This document shows positions 51,375-59,252 of a stretch of 64,000 nt of DNA, piece after piece. Both the position numbers and the translations under genes were made by a program. Location of the stretch: contig NZ_JAAIVB010000011.1 in assembly GCF_010974945.1 (NCBI RefSeq), positions 62,001 to 126,000 on the forward strand. Direction: 5' to 3'. The notes beneath the pieces were generated by a model. The model was not told the origin of the DNA and ran no database searches. It was given only the letters and a program-made list of their open reading frames with translations. The stretch is from Noviherbaspirillum galbum. Lineage in GTDB: Bacteria > Pseudomonadota > Gammaproteobacteria > Burkholderiales > Burkholderiaceae_D. Positions within the stretch are counted from its first letter, which is position 1. Each line of letters starts with the position of its first letter.

Positions 51375-52049
51375 CTACACCGGCGCAATCAGGCCTTCAT
51401 CATTTACCCCGTCAGAGAGTACCCGCTTGGAGACGCGAAACGCATGGAAGGCATTTGCCGACAGCGCCTTTGTCCTTGCCAGCTGCTCGGCGTCTTCCGC
51501 ACTGGTTGCCGGATCCATCCAGGCACGGGCGTCCTGCGGCGACAGGATCACCGGCACCAGGTCGCGCGGATTGCCAAACCCCAGCTGGCCAGCAGTCACA
51601 AAACACCATCCCATGCCCGGCAGACGTTCGGGTTTGTACGGCCGGAAGGACGAGATAACGGCGCACAGCATGATCCCGCCCTCTTGCAGCCGCACGTACC
51701 ACGGGTTGGAGCCATCCGGCGGCAACTCATGGTAGCCCTCAATCGGCACGATAGCCCGTCCCTCGCGCCACATATGCCGGAAGTACCGCTCGCGCATGGC
51801 GAAGTCGATGCCCACAGCCTTGAACATCCGCGCGCCATCCTCGGGCGGCTCGAAGCCGAAGCGCACGGTATCCATCTCTTCGCGCCCGAGGTGGAGGCGA
51901 TGCAGCATCCACGGCCAGCTTCCGGGCGCCATGTTGTAGTGCGGAACGAGGTTGCCGCCCTGGTACCTGCGCGGGTCGGACTTCGTGTCGAAGCCAACGG
52001 CGCTCGCATAGGCCATGCGGGAGAGCGTCTGGGTCAATCGGGCCGGCAT
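51375..52049 (-). CDS. SRAP (HMCES/YedK)-like protein lacking the catalytic Cys2
   Basis: The protein has 224 residues. The SRAP fold is recognisable: NMAPGSWPWML (normally YNIAPTQ), a VRFGFEPP segment, and GRAIVPIEGYHELPP, which retains the Glu of the active-site motif. But the protein starts MPARLTQT instead of MCGR, and the upstream in-frame codon is a stop, so Cys2, which crosslinks abasic sites in ssDNA, is missing. The normal H-x-RMP motif reads NPRDLVPVIL, without His. It is therefore a divergent or catalytically altered member. Confidence 0.75.
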   Translation of the reverse strand: MPARLTQTLSRMAYASAVGFDTKSDPRRYQGGNLVPHYNMAPGSWPWMLHRLHLGREEMDTVRFGFEPPEDGARMFKAVGIDFAMRERYFRHMWREGRAIVPIEGYHELPPDGSNPWYVRLQEGGIMLCAVISSFRPYKPERLPGMGWCFVTAGQLGFGNPRDLVPVILSPQDARAWMDPATSAEDAEQLARTKALSANAFHAFRVSKRVLSDGVNDEGLIAPV

Positions 52050-52141
52050 GTGTCAGGTCCCAAAATATTAAATTTTTCGTTCATTTCCTTCGCTTTGACG
52101 CAAAACGGGCGATTTGCCCATTATTTTAGGAGAGAAGGAAA

Positions 52142-52702
52142 ATGAACATCGCAATCGAAGTAAAACCCATCGTCGACCTCACCGCCAGCGGCTGGGCCGC
52201 ACGCATGTTCCAGGCCAAGGTGCCGGTCCGGGTCAATACCGGCCGTATCAACAGCCGCAAGCTCAGCCACGTCGTCAATCTGGACAGCACCAGGCTCGAA
52301 ATCGTTCAGGGAGAAGAGACGTCAATTACCATGCTGCACAAGGATGTGGGTCCGAACGAAGTCCGGATTCTCAACCTGCTCGCTGCCGCAGGCCTGCTCA
52401 GTCGCATCGGCATCGACGGCAACCTTGGCTCGCCCATCCCGGCGTTTGACGAGGACGAAGCCGCGCGCCGCTTCTGGGTGCTGGCGATCAAAGCTGGCGA
52501 CGAGGTGGACGTGATCTACAGCCGCGCCCGGGAAGACATCCTGCGCATGACGGTGGTCAAAAACGAGGGTGGCTGGATTCGCCTGCTTCCGCAGGATAAG
52601 GAAGATGCCGCCAAAAACCACGTCATCGCCTGTGCGGTTAACGGCCAGACGGTTCCCTATCACGCCAAACTGGTTCGCCCCGGTTCGGTCTATCCGCTCT
52701 GA
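52142..52702 (+). CDS. Hypothetical plasmid protein
   Basis: A 186-residue protein starts at 52142 after TTAGGAGAGAAGGAAA. The N-terminal part is beta-rich, the C-terminal part (about 130-186) looks like a small barrel. No family is recognised. The next gene starts 11 bp later. Confidence 0.65.
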   Translation: MNIAIEVKPIVDLTASGWAARMFQAKVPVRVNTGRINSRKLSHVVNLDSTRLEIVQGEETSITMLHKDVGPNEVRILNLLAAAGLLSRIGIDGNLGSPIPAFDEDEAARRFWVLAIKAGDEVDVIYSRAREDILRMTVVKNEGGWIRLLPQDKEDAAKNHVIACAVNGQTVPYHAKLVRPGSVYPL

Positions 52703-52713
52703 GAGAGGCAACC

Positions 52714-53199
52714 GTGGACATTCAGGAAATTCGAGCAAGATTGGATGAGCTTGGGGAAACGGCAAAAGCGCGCATGCGCGTGTCTGCCCCGGATTTCGCC
52801 GGCGCCGTGGGCGGTGCCGAAATCGACTTTATGACGGACCAAGAGCGCGCTGAGCGCCACAAGCTGGTGATGATGCTTCCCAGTTCGTTTGAAGAAGCCC
52901 AAGCAGCGAAAGCCAGGATTCAGGTCCGGATTGCGCAGCGTCGAAGCCAAACCACTAAGCCTGTCGATCTCGACGGAACTGTCTCCCGTTTCTTGTTGCG
53001 AGAGGCAACATCGCTTGTCCGCAAGGCGTACCCGGCGGTAAAAATACGACGGGCTTGGACATACCACTTCCATCAGGACCACTGGGAGTTCCACGGTCCG
53101 GACGGGTTTTACTGGGATGGCCGCGCGGACGGCGCGTATCACGCACGGTACCAGGGCTGGATGGCATGGCTCAAGACGATGGGAGTCAGCAAAGCCTAA
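52714..53199 (+). CDS. Hypothetical plasmid protein
   Basis: The protein has 161 residues from a GTG start (AGAGAGGCAACC). Residues about 105-160 are Trp/Tyr/His-rich (HFHQDHWEFHGPDGFYWDG). No family is recognised. It is co-transcribed with 52142. Confidence 0.6.
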   Translation: MDIQEIRARLDELGETAKARMRVSAPDFAGAVGGAEIDFMTDQERAERHKLVMMLPSSFEEAQAAKARIQVRIAQRRSQTTKPVDLDGTVSRFLLREATSLVRKAYPAVKIRRAWTYHFHQDHWEFHGPDGFYWDGRADGAYHARYQGWMAWLKTMGVSKA

Positions 53200-53416
53200 T
53201 GTTCCGACCTGTCACGGCTGCAAGCACTGCTGGTACACCGCCCCGTACGGCAAGGCAGGCGATTATCTGGGCAAGCCTGAGATATTGTCCAAGCCGCATT
53301 CGCGGTGCCTGAAGCTGCAAGCATATATCCCAATGGTATTGGGCGAACACGGCAAGTGGATCAGGTCGGAAGTCCCCAGTGACTGCCCGATGTTCCCATC
53401 AGACTGCCGCTTATAA
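53117..53416 (+). CDS. Cysteine-rich small protein, start uncertain
   Basis: The frame after 53199 reads as a plausible protein with CHGCKHC and four further cysteines, which could bind zinc. The only standard start (ATG 53117) lies 83 bp inside the previous gene, so the true N-terminus may have been lost or the start is unusual. No family is recognised. Confidence 0.45.
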   Translation: MAARTARITHGTRAGWHGSRRWESAKPNVPTCHGCKHCWYTAPYGKAGDYLGKPEILSKPHSRCLKLQAYIPMVLGEHGKWIRSEVPSDCPMFPSDCRL

Positions 53417-53500
53417 GGTCTCTAGGTCCCTGCCTCATAGAGGGGTAGGCGACCCAGATCCGATCCACGACATCGACTAACGCAGAAAGGAAAAGCCACC

Positions 53501-53749
53501 ATGCAATCCCCCATGATCACCAATGCTGACTATATCGAACCATCCCAAAAGGGGCGATACAGTCCATTGCAAGTATTGAAGTCCGCCGCCGGATACTACA
53601 TCGGTACGATCTATACCGATGAATACGGCGACAAGGAGCCAGGTTCCCGGGATTCGGGTTACTTTGCGACACAGGAAAAGGCGCAGCAGTTTCTCGACAC
53701 CGTATCCAGTGTCGCAAATCCGCAGGACTATCTGCGCGATCACCCCTAA
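53501..53749 (+). CDS. Small hypothetical protein
   Basis: An 82-residue protein starts at 53501 after AAAGGAAAAGCCACC. It has a beta-beta-helix-type order (GYYIGTIYTDEYGD, YFATQEKAQQFLD). No family is recognised. The next gene is 15 bp further. Confidence 0.6.
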   Translation: MQSPMITNADYIEPSQKGRYSPLQVLKSAAGYYIGTIYTDEYGDKEPGSRDSGYFATQEKAQQFLDTVSSVANPQDYLRDHP

Positions 53750-53764
53750 CCACGGAAAGGCAAC

Positions 53765-54379
53765 ATGAGAAAAATTGTTCCACTCTTCCTGATCTGCGCA
53801 CTCGCCATTTCGCCGGCGTATGCCAGAAAGAAGTCGGCAGCACAGGAACTGGAAGGCGCAGTGACGTCGATGCTCCAGCCGGGGTCTTTCAAGGTGCCGG
53901 CCACCGGGGAGATCGAGGTCGCGTTTTCCCCAAACGAAGGTGCCGAAAAGCTGGTGATCAAGACCATCGACTCGGCCCGGTCATCCATCCGTCTCATGGC
54001 CTACAGCTTCACGTCGGCAGCGGTTGTGTCGGCCCTATTGCACGCCAAGAAGCGTGGCGTCGATGTTGCCATGGTCGTCGACAGCAAGGGCAACATGGAT
54101 GAGGACAGGAGCGGCAAGGCCACGGCAGCGCTCTCCACATTGGCCACGGCCGGCGTGTCGGTGCGCACCATCAGCATCTTCGCAATTGCCCACGACAAGA
54201 CCATCATCGTGGACGAGGCAACGGTCGAGACAGGCAGCTACAACTTCACCAGTTCGGCCGCCACGCGCAACAGTGAGAACGTCATCGTCCACTGGAACAA
54301 TCCGCAGCTCGCCGCGGTGTACCTGAAACACTTCGAGCGCAACTGGAAACAGGGCGTCGACTTCAAAAAACGATACTAA
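53765..54379 (+). CDS. Secreted phospholipase D-family nuclease (Nuc-like)
   Basis: The protein has 204 residues with a signal peptide (cleavage near SPAYA). A single PLD/Nuc motif is present: HDKTIIVD (H143-x-K145-x4-D150), then GSYNFTSSAATRNSEN. Such dimeric periplasmic endonucleases (Nuc type) occur on conjugative plasmids and degrade DNA without metal. It is grouped with the small gene at 54391. Confidence 0.88.
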   Translation: MRKIVPLFLICALAISPAYARKKSAAQELEGAVTSMLQPGSFKVPATGEIEVAFSPNEGAEKLVIKTIDSARSSIRLMAYSFTSAAVVSALLHAKKRGVDVAMVVDSKGNMDEDRSGKATAALSTLATAGVSVRTISIFAIAHDKTIIVDEATVETGSYNFTSSAATRNSENVIVHWNNPQLAAVYLKHFERNWKQGVDFKKRY

Positions 54380-54390
54380 GGAGAGACACC

Positions 54391-54702
54391 ATGCAAACAG
54401 CAGTCGTCGAGAAAACCCGCGAGGAAGTCGAGGCTTTGAAGCGGAACTGGCAGGAGGATCCCTGCTGGGATCTGGGAGAGACGGAAGGGTTCGAGGCCCA
54501 CCGGGCGGAACTGGCCGCATTCCAGACGGAGAACGAACGTATCTGGCGCGACCAGGCAAAAGTGAGGCAAGCCAAGCAGGAGCAGGACATTGCGGACAAG
54601 GCGATCGCTCTGGGCATTCCCGGCAACATTGCGCTGGCCGGCTATATCCTTGACCTGGAGAGGCGAATCAGCAATCTGGAGAGCAAGGTCCTGCCGTTCT
54701 GA
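54391..54702 (+). CDS. Hypothetical coiled-coil protein
   Basis: A 103-residue helical protein follows the PLD gene after 11 bp (AAGGAGAGACACC). It is mostly amphipathic helix rich in Glu/Gln/Arg and ends in a coiled coil. Unknown function. Terminator at 54722. Confidence 0.6.
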   Translation: MQTAVVEKTREEVEALKRNWQEDPCWDLGETEGFEAHRAELAAFQTENERIWRDQAKVRQAKQEQDIADKAIALGIPGNIALAGYILDLERRISNLESKVLPF

Positions 54703-54721
54703 CCGAACATTGACATCATCG

Positions 54722-54757
54722 ACCCCATATCGCAAGCACGCGGTATGGGGTTTTTCT
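54722..54757 (+). terminator. Rho-independent terminator
   Basis: The stem ACCCCATA/TATGGGGT is followed by TTTTTCTTTG. Confidence 0.8.
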
Positions 54758-55660
54758 TTGCGCACTCAGCCCCGAAGAACAGGAACATCCTGCTTTTGAA
54801 ACAGGAAAGCCCTTCGGACCCAGCGACTGCGCAGCAGGCGCGTACAGCCGCGCTGCCGGCGAGCCGAGCGAGCCACGAACCGGCCAATCATAGCGCACAG
54901 GGTAGGGCTGGCCACCCGGCGCCATCGCGCCCTGTACCGCCTCCAACACGCCATCAGCAGCGCACATCGCACCGACGCGCCATCCACTCCAGCAGGCACC
55001 ACGTACCAGCATCACCAAGGACATCGACCGGCCACATCGCATCCGGCGCGAATAGCGCCTTCCGTTGCCGCGTAGCGGCTTCCCCGGCGCGAAGCGCCAT
55101 CCCCAGCGCAGCGCGCTCACCCCGGCCGCGACCAGCGGCTTACCCGGCGGTGGTTTCATCGCCGCCTTATACCTGCCGAGACGCTAGGCGAGTGCAGGGG
55201 GTCCCGGTGTGCGGCACGCCCATACCAGCTAGGTTGCCTGGACGAGCGCAGCAGCTACCGGCAGGCAACCAGGACAGCCCGCGCCGAAAATTCCAGTCCG
55301 TGCCTCAAACCTCGATGGGGCCTGCAGTCCAACTGTGCGCGCCTTATATACGGGGCCGGCTGGCGAGAAGAAGCAGGGCTTTCCTGAAGTTGAACCACAA
55401 TAATTAGCAGCAGTGGTCGATGGTTCGATGTCTACGAGGGAAATCCTCCTAAGGTCCCGCTTGATCCATCGCGCAAACGTCGCCGCCCGCTAAAAACGTG
55501 CACCCAACAGCCTCTTTGTTTCAATCTAATTGGACCGGTCCCCAAGTCAACCTGTGCGCAACAGCAGCTTTATCGGCGTTCCGCGCAGGAGCATTTGATG
55601 CCTTACCTGATGGACGATCCGCACTGCCTGCGCGCAACGTTTGCGTTCATTTTTCGATCG
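54758..55660. other. GC-rich non-coding region
   Basis: Long frames on both strands here are Pro/Ala/Arg-rich and look like chance frames in GC-rich DNA. A 9-bp inverted repeat (GGTTGCCTG at 55232-55240 and CAGGCAACC at 55262-55270) forms a possible hairpin. Several short GCG-rich phrases recur between 54,900 and 55,150. The region could hold a transfer or RNA element, but nothing specific is recognised. Confidence 0.4.
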
Positions 55661-55664
55661 TGTA

Positions 55665-55683
55665 ATATCCCCAATAGGGATAT
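55665..55683 (+). promoter_or_regulatory. Operator-like inverted repeat before the HTH gene
   Basis: ATATCCC and GGGATAT flank a 5-bp centre, with the sequence TCGATCGTGTAATAT as a possible -10 region. Likely an autoregulatory site for the HTH protein starting at 55704. Confidence 0.5.
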
Positions 55684-55703
55684 CCAAAAGGTAGCACGAT
55701 GAG

Positions 55704-55943
55704 ATGAAGCAACGGGAATTATTGCAGACCGCTATGCACGACCTTGACCTGACGCGTGAAGCGTTTGCAGAAAGGCTTGGATGCGCCAAGCGGACCCTCG
55801 ATAAATGGCTCCTACCCGATACATCGAACGACTATCGGAAGATGAACGAAACGATTTGGAACCTGGTGCGCGAAATACTCGCTCATGAAAAGCTGAAAGC
55901 CAAGCATGAGAGACTTCAGAAACGGATTATAAAAGACGACTAG
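55704..55943 (+). CDS. Small HTH DNA-binding protein
   Basis: A 79-residue protein with an XRE-like segment (TREAFAERLGCAKRTLDKWLLP, about 17-38) and a helical C-terminal tail. It opens a group of AT-richer genes (55.7-57.0 kb). It may repress its own promoter at 55665. Confidence 0.65.
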   Translation: MKQRELLQTAMHDLDLTREAFAERLGCAKRTLDKWLLPDTSNDYRKMNETIWNLVREILAHEKLKAKHERLQKRIIKDD

Positions 55944-56000
55944 TTATTTCATTGGAGATAAGAAATAAAGCCGGCGCTTATGAACCACCAAAGGAAAGAC

Positions 56001-56201
56001 ATGGGTAGAAAACACAAGACCTTAGCTCAGTCAGAAATCGGCTCTAAAAAATGGGACGAAGAAATGGAACGACAAAACCCCGGTTGGGGCAAGCGGCATG
56101 CAGCGCGCGCTCTTATCGGGCAGTTTCCAATTCCAGCTGAACGATTGAAGCGCTTAACAGGCCCAGCGATTGACTTGAACCCACTTCCGCCATTGAAGTA
56201 A
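56001..56201 (+). CDS. Small basic hypothetical protein
   Basis: A 66-residue protein starts at the ATG at 56001 (AAAGGAAAGAC); an earlier ATG at 55980 has no ribosome binding site. It is basic, with WGKRHAARALI. No family is recognised. Confidence 0.55.
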   Translation: MGRKHKTLAQSEIGSKKWDEEMERQNPGWGKRHAARALIGQFPIPAERLKRLTGPAIDLNPLPPLK

Positions 56202-56207
56202 AGGGAA

Positions 56208-56435
56208 ATGATGAGAGACGTTGCAAAGCAGGCATATGAGGCAACCAAAATTGGCGCCACAGGATGGATGCGCCCAGATGCTACAAAAGGTGAAACACTG
56301 GAAGGATTCCAATCGGTATTTCACAGTGCACAAGCGATGCAGGACGCTGGATTGATCTTAATCCAGCAAGTTCACCGTGAAAGCGCTAGTGGGAAAAAGC
56401 TGATCGACGCGATTCAATTCATGCGCGCGAAATAG
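56208..56435 (+). CDS. Small hypothetical protein
   Basis: A 75-residue protein follows the previous gene after 6 bp (AAAGGGAA). Mostly helical. No family is recognised. Likely part of the HTH-NYN operon. Confidence 0.5.
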   Translation: MMRDVAKQAYEATKIGATGWMRPDATKGETLEGFQSVFHSAQAMQDAGLILIQQVHRESASGKKLIDAIQFMRAK

Positions 56436-56488
56436 CGACGCACGAATTGACGCTCTGGCGTAGAAAAGAGCTAAACAGGGAGATTGTG

Positions 56489-57025
56489 ATGGCAAATTTT
56501 TTGTATGTTGATAATTCCAATATTTGGATTGAAGGAATGCATGTGGCGGCCTATCAAAATGGGCTCGTCCCCGATGTTTGGTCCGCAGTACAAAACAAAA
56601 TTACAGACCCCACTTGGAAACTGGATTTTGGCAAGCTTTTCGAATTTGCGGGGGGGCAAAAGGCAGATGTCGCAAAAGCTGCTCTTTTCGGGTCGCGTCC
56701 TCCACAAAACGATTCAGTGTGGTCCGCAGCGGAGCGTCGCGGTTTCCAGGTCATTACTTATGACCGTAATGTGGCCAACCACGAAAAGAAGATAGATACC
56801 GACATCGTTGCCACGATGATCGAAGATTCGTACGAGCTAATGAAAGCAGGCGACGAAATTACGCTGGTGGCCGGAGACGCAGATTATGTCCCAGCCATCG
56901 AAAAGCTTAAAAGACGTGGCTTCCCTGTTCACGTCGTGTTTTGGAAGCATGCATCGCGCGAGTTAAAGGATGTCGCCACTAGATTCGTGCCGCTCGATGA
57001 CTATCTAAAGCACTTGGCGCGCTGA
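56489..57025 (+). CDS. NYN-domain (LabA-like) putative ribonuclease
   Basis: The protein has 178 residues from the ATG at 56489 (CAGGGAGATTGTG). It has the PIN-like NYN pattern: YVDNSNIW (about 6-13), the conserved Asp pair in KKIDTDIVATMIEDSYE (about 100-116), and GDADYVPAIEKLKRRG (about 129-144). NYN domains cut RNA or act in phage-defence and quality-control modules. It closes a possible four-gene module with the HTH gene at 55704. Confidence 0.85.
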   Translation: MANFLYVDNSNIWIEGMHVAAYQNGLVPDVWSAVQNKITDPTWKLDFGKLFEFAGGQKADVAKAALFGSRPPQNDSVWSAAERRGFQVITYDRNVANHEKKIDTDIVATMIEDSYELMKAGDEITLVAGDADYVPAIEKLKRRGFPVHVVFWKHASRELKDVATRFVPLDDYLKHLAR

Positions 57026-57124
57026 TAAGAATATCCAGCGGTTAGCGAACCATTAGTTCATTTTTCATTTCTCCGTTAGCATGCTGGCCATCCGAGTTTT
57101 TATCGCGCTAGCACTGGAGAGCCC

Positions 57125-57271
57125 ATGTCATTTGCTTGGCCCACATTCACGACCGAGACGGCCGCCGCCAAGAAGCCGGCAAAGCCGAAACAGCCGGCAA
57201 AGCCCCGTCCCGGCGCTGTGATCATCCAGAATGGTCAACCTCTGAGGTATTGCCCGTCACCCGCGAATTGA
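57125..57271 (+). CDS. Small Lys/Pro-rich protein
   Basis: A 48-residue protein starts at the ATG at 57125 with ACTGGAGAGCCC upstream. It has an AAKKPAKPKQPAKPRPG linker-like tract and a short C-terminal part with IIQNGQPLRYCPS. No family is recognised. A leader-like CATTTCTCC is about 50 bp upstream. Confidence 0.5.
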   Translation: MSFAWPTFTTETAAAKKPAKPKQPAKPRPGAVIIQNGQPLRYCPSPAN

Positions 57272-57982
57272 ATAGGAATGGACATTAAGTTGAGGTGCAT
57301 GTGTAAAGGACATTCAAGAAATCGCCATGTCCATACCATTTGTATTAAAAGCGGGTATTCATCATGCACTATGTCCATACCCTTCGTAACGCAATTTGGC
57401 GGGATTTAACGACTAAGTAAGTGCGACCGGCGATGCGCGGTCAACCTACCTCGCGCCGGATGGCGGCGCGATCCGCGCATAGCGCGGACTGCGGGCCAGC
57501 CTTCCCTTGAACAGCCGAGTGCCGGCTCTATTCGCCCGTCTCTCGGTGTGTTGACCAACCGCCAAGGCAAGCTTGCAATACAAGAGAGCGAACTCCTCGC
57601 CTTGGCGTGCGTATTCTGGACCTCGCCCGAGCCATGTTCGGCGACGTCTTCACTTAGACAGAGTCATAAGCGGATTTGGAAAAGGGATTAGTCCGCATCG
57701 CTTCAAGAAGCGGCCATCCACGGTGTTCAGTTGATCGCCGGCAGTCGACCCCAAGCCGACTGTCAACATTCTCTATAGCAGACGTTCCGCTAGCAACTAA
57801 TACGGAGTTTTCACACGCCTTCGACCCCTCGTTGCCACTGCTGAACTTCATAAACAGACGTTACTTCCATTGTTCGGCAATATGACCGCCACGAATTTTG
57901 CCTGTAGCTGAATCCGCTCATGTAGCCTCCGCGTATATAAGAATGGACGCTCAACTATCCCCACTTTTCTACAGAGGCAATC
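57272..57982. other. Intergenic region without supported genes
   Basis: No convincing gene is found. A near-repeat ATGTCCATACC occurs at about 57328 and 57370. The stretch marks a shift from the plasmid-type small genes to cargo with signal peptides and transport genes, and may be a junction. The last 80 bp hold the promoter of the fasciclin gene. Confidence 0.4.
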
Positions 57983-58537
57983 ATGAAAAAATTCAGTCAA
58001 TTATTACTGGTTTCAAGCATTGTGCTGGCATCTGGATCAACTTTCGCAAACGACAAGGTCATGGTCGGTGGCCAATCCATGCTGCCGTCAAAGGACATCA
58101 TCGATAATGCGGTCAATTCAGCCGATCACAAAACCCTGGTTGCAGCAGTCAAGGCTGCCGGTCTAGTGGAAACTTTGAAAGGAAAAGGCCCATTCACCGT
58201 ATTCGCGCCAACGGACGCCGCCTTTGGCAAACTACCCGCTGGGACTGTCGATAACCTGGTCAAGCCGGAAAGCAAGGCGGCTCTAACCAAGGTTCTTACT
58301 TACCATGTCGTTTCAGGCAAATATGATTTCACAGCCCTGTCTGATGCAATCAAAAAGGGTCAGGGAAAAGCATCGCTGCCAACAGTAAGTGGCGGCAAAT
58401 TAATGTTTGCCATGAATGGTCCGCATAATATCCAGGTTTCCGATGAGGCCGGCGGTGCCGCCAATATCAGTGTCTACGATGTATATCAATCAAACGGTGT
58501 CATCAATGTCATTGATTCAGTGCTGGTGCCGAAGTAA
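57983..58537 (+). CDS. Secreted fasciclin (FAS1) domain protein
   Basis: The protein has 184 residues. A signal peptide (cleavage near SGSTFA) is followed by one FAS1 domain (about 40-184): KTLVAAVKAAGLVETL, FTVFAPTDAAF, LTYHVVSGKYDFTAL and NGVINVIDSVLVPK. FAS1 proteins mediate surface adhesion. It is monocistronic, with terminator at 58637. Confidence 0.92.
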   Translation: MKKFSQLLLVSSIVLASGSTFANDKVMVGGQSMLPSKDIIDNAVNSADHKTLVAAVKAAGLVETLKGKGPFTVFAPTDAAFGKLPAGTVDNLVKPESKAALTKVLTYHVVSGKYDFTALSDAIKKGQGKASLPTVSGGKLMFAMNGPHNIQVSDEAGGAANISVYDVYQSNGVINVIDSVLVPK

Positions 58538-58636
58538 GAATTGATGCTGTAAGATTGAACGGGACCTTAGAATATCGAGACCCGTTGATCCAAGTGAGTC
58601 TTCTCCTGAGGGTGAATTGGCGTAATTGCCGACCTT

Positions 58637-58667
58637 GGCCGAACCATAGAAAGTTCGGCCTTTTTTT
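58637..58667 (+). terminator. Rho-independent terminator
   Basis: The perfect 8-bp stem GGCCGAAC/GTTCGGCC is followed by TTTTTTT. Confidence 0.9.
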
Positions 58668-58781
58668 GTCTGAAAAGTTTTATCAACAAGAGAGCATACT
58701 GCTACTTTGCCGGATCATCATAGGCTCTAAATTTTGATATCTTCAGGATACAATTGAGGACATCTTCATTCCGGAAAAACT

Positions 58782-59237
58782 ATGCGCCGTATTACCATTT
58801 CTGTTGACGAGGAGCTTGCCCGTCAATTCGACGATCTCATCGAGCGGCGAGGCTATGTTAATCGCTCAGAAGCATTCCGTGATCTTCTTCGCGTGCGAGT
58901 CGAGGAGGAGCGCAAAGTCAGCAATCAAGCTCGGCATTGTGTAGCAACGGTCAGTTACATCTATAACCATCATGAGCGCGAACTGGCCCGGCGTTTGACG
59001 ACACTTCAACACGATCACCACGACATTTGCGTCTCTACGATGCATGTGCACCTCGACCACAATAACTGCATGGAAACGGTCGTATTGCGAGGCGCATTTT
59101 CGCTAGTGAACACCTTTGCTAATCAGCTTGTTGCGGAAAATGGCGTGCGGCACGGAAACATCCATATCGTGCCTGTAGAAATGGCGACGCCTTCTACAAA
59201 AAAGCATCGCCATATTCACCTGATGCCAAAGACGTGA
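58782..59237 (+). CDS. nikR: NikR nickel-responsive regulator
   Basis: The protein has 151 residues. The N-terminus is a ribbon-helix-helix (RRITISVDEELARQFDDLI) and the C-terminal ACT-like domain holds the nickel site: H77, H88, H90 and C96 (HVHLDHNNC). The tail adds KKHRHIHLMPKT, a His-rich extension beyond the usual end. NikR represses nickel uptake genes when nickel is bound. The convergent TonB receptor at 59253 is the likely partner. Confidence 0.92.
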   Translation: MRRITISVDEELARQFDDLIERRGYVNRSEAFRDLLRVRVEEERKVSNQARHCVATVSYIYNHHERELARRLTTLQHDHHDICVSTMHVHLDHNNCMETVVLRGAFSLVNTFANQLVAENGVRHGNIHIVPVEMATPSTKKHRHIHLMPKT

Positions 59238-59252
59238 AGCACGTCAATAGTC

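Noticed and set aside
54716-55407. Long frames on both strands in the GC-rich region
   Set aside because: The products are Pro/Arg/Ala-rich without domain features and no ribosome binding site; both strands look alike.
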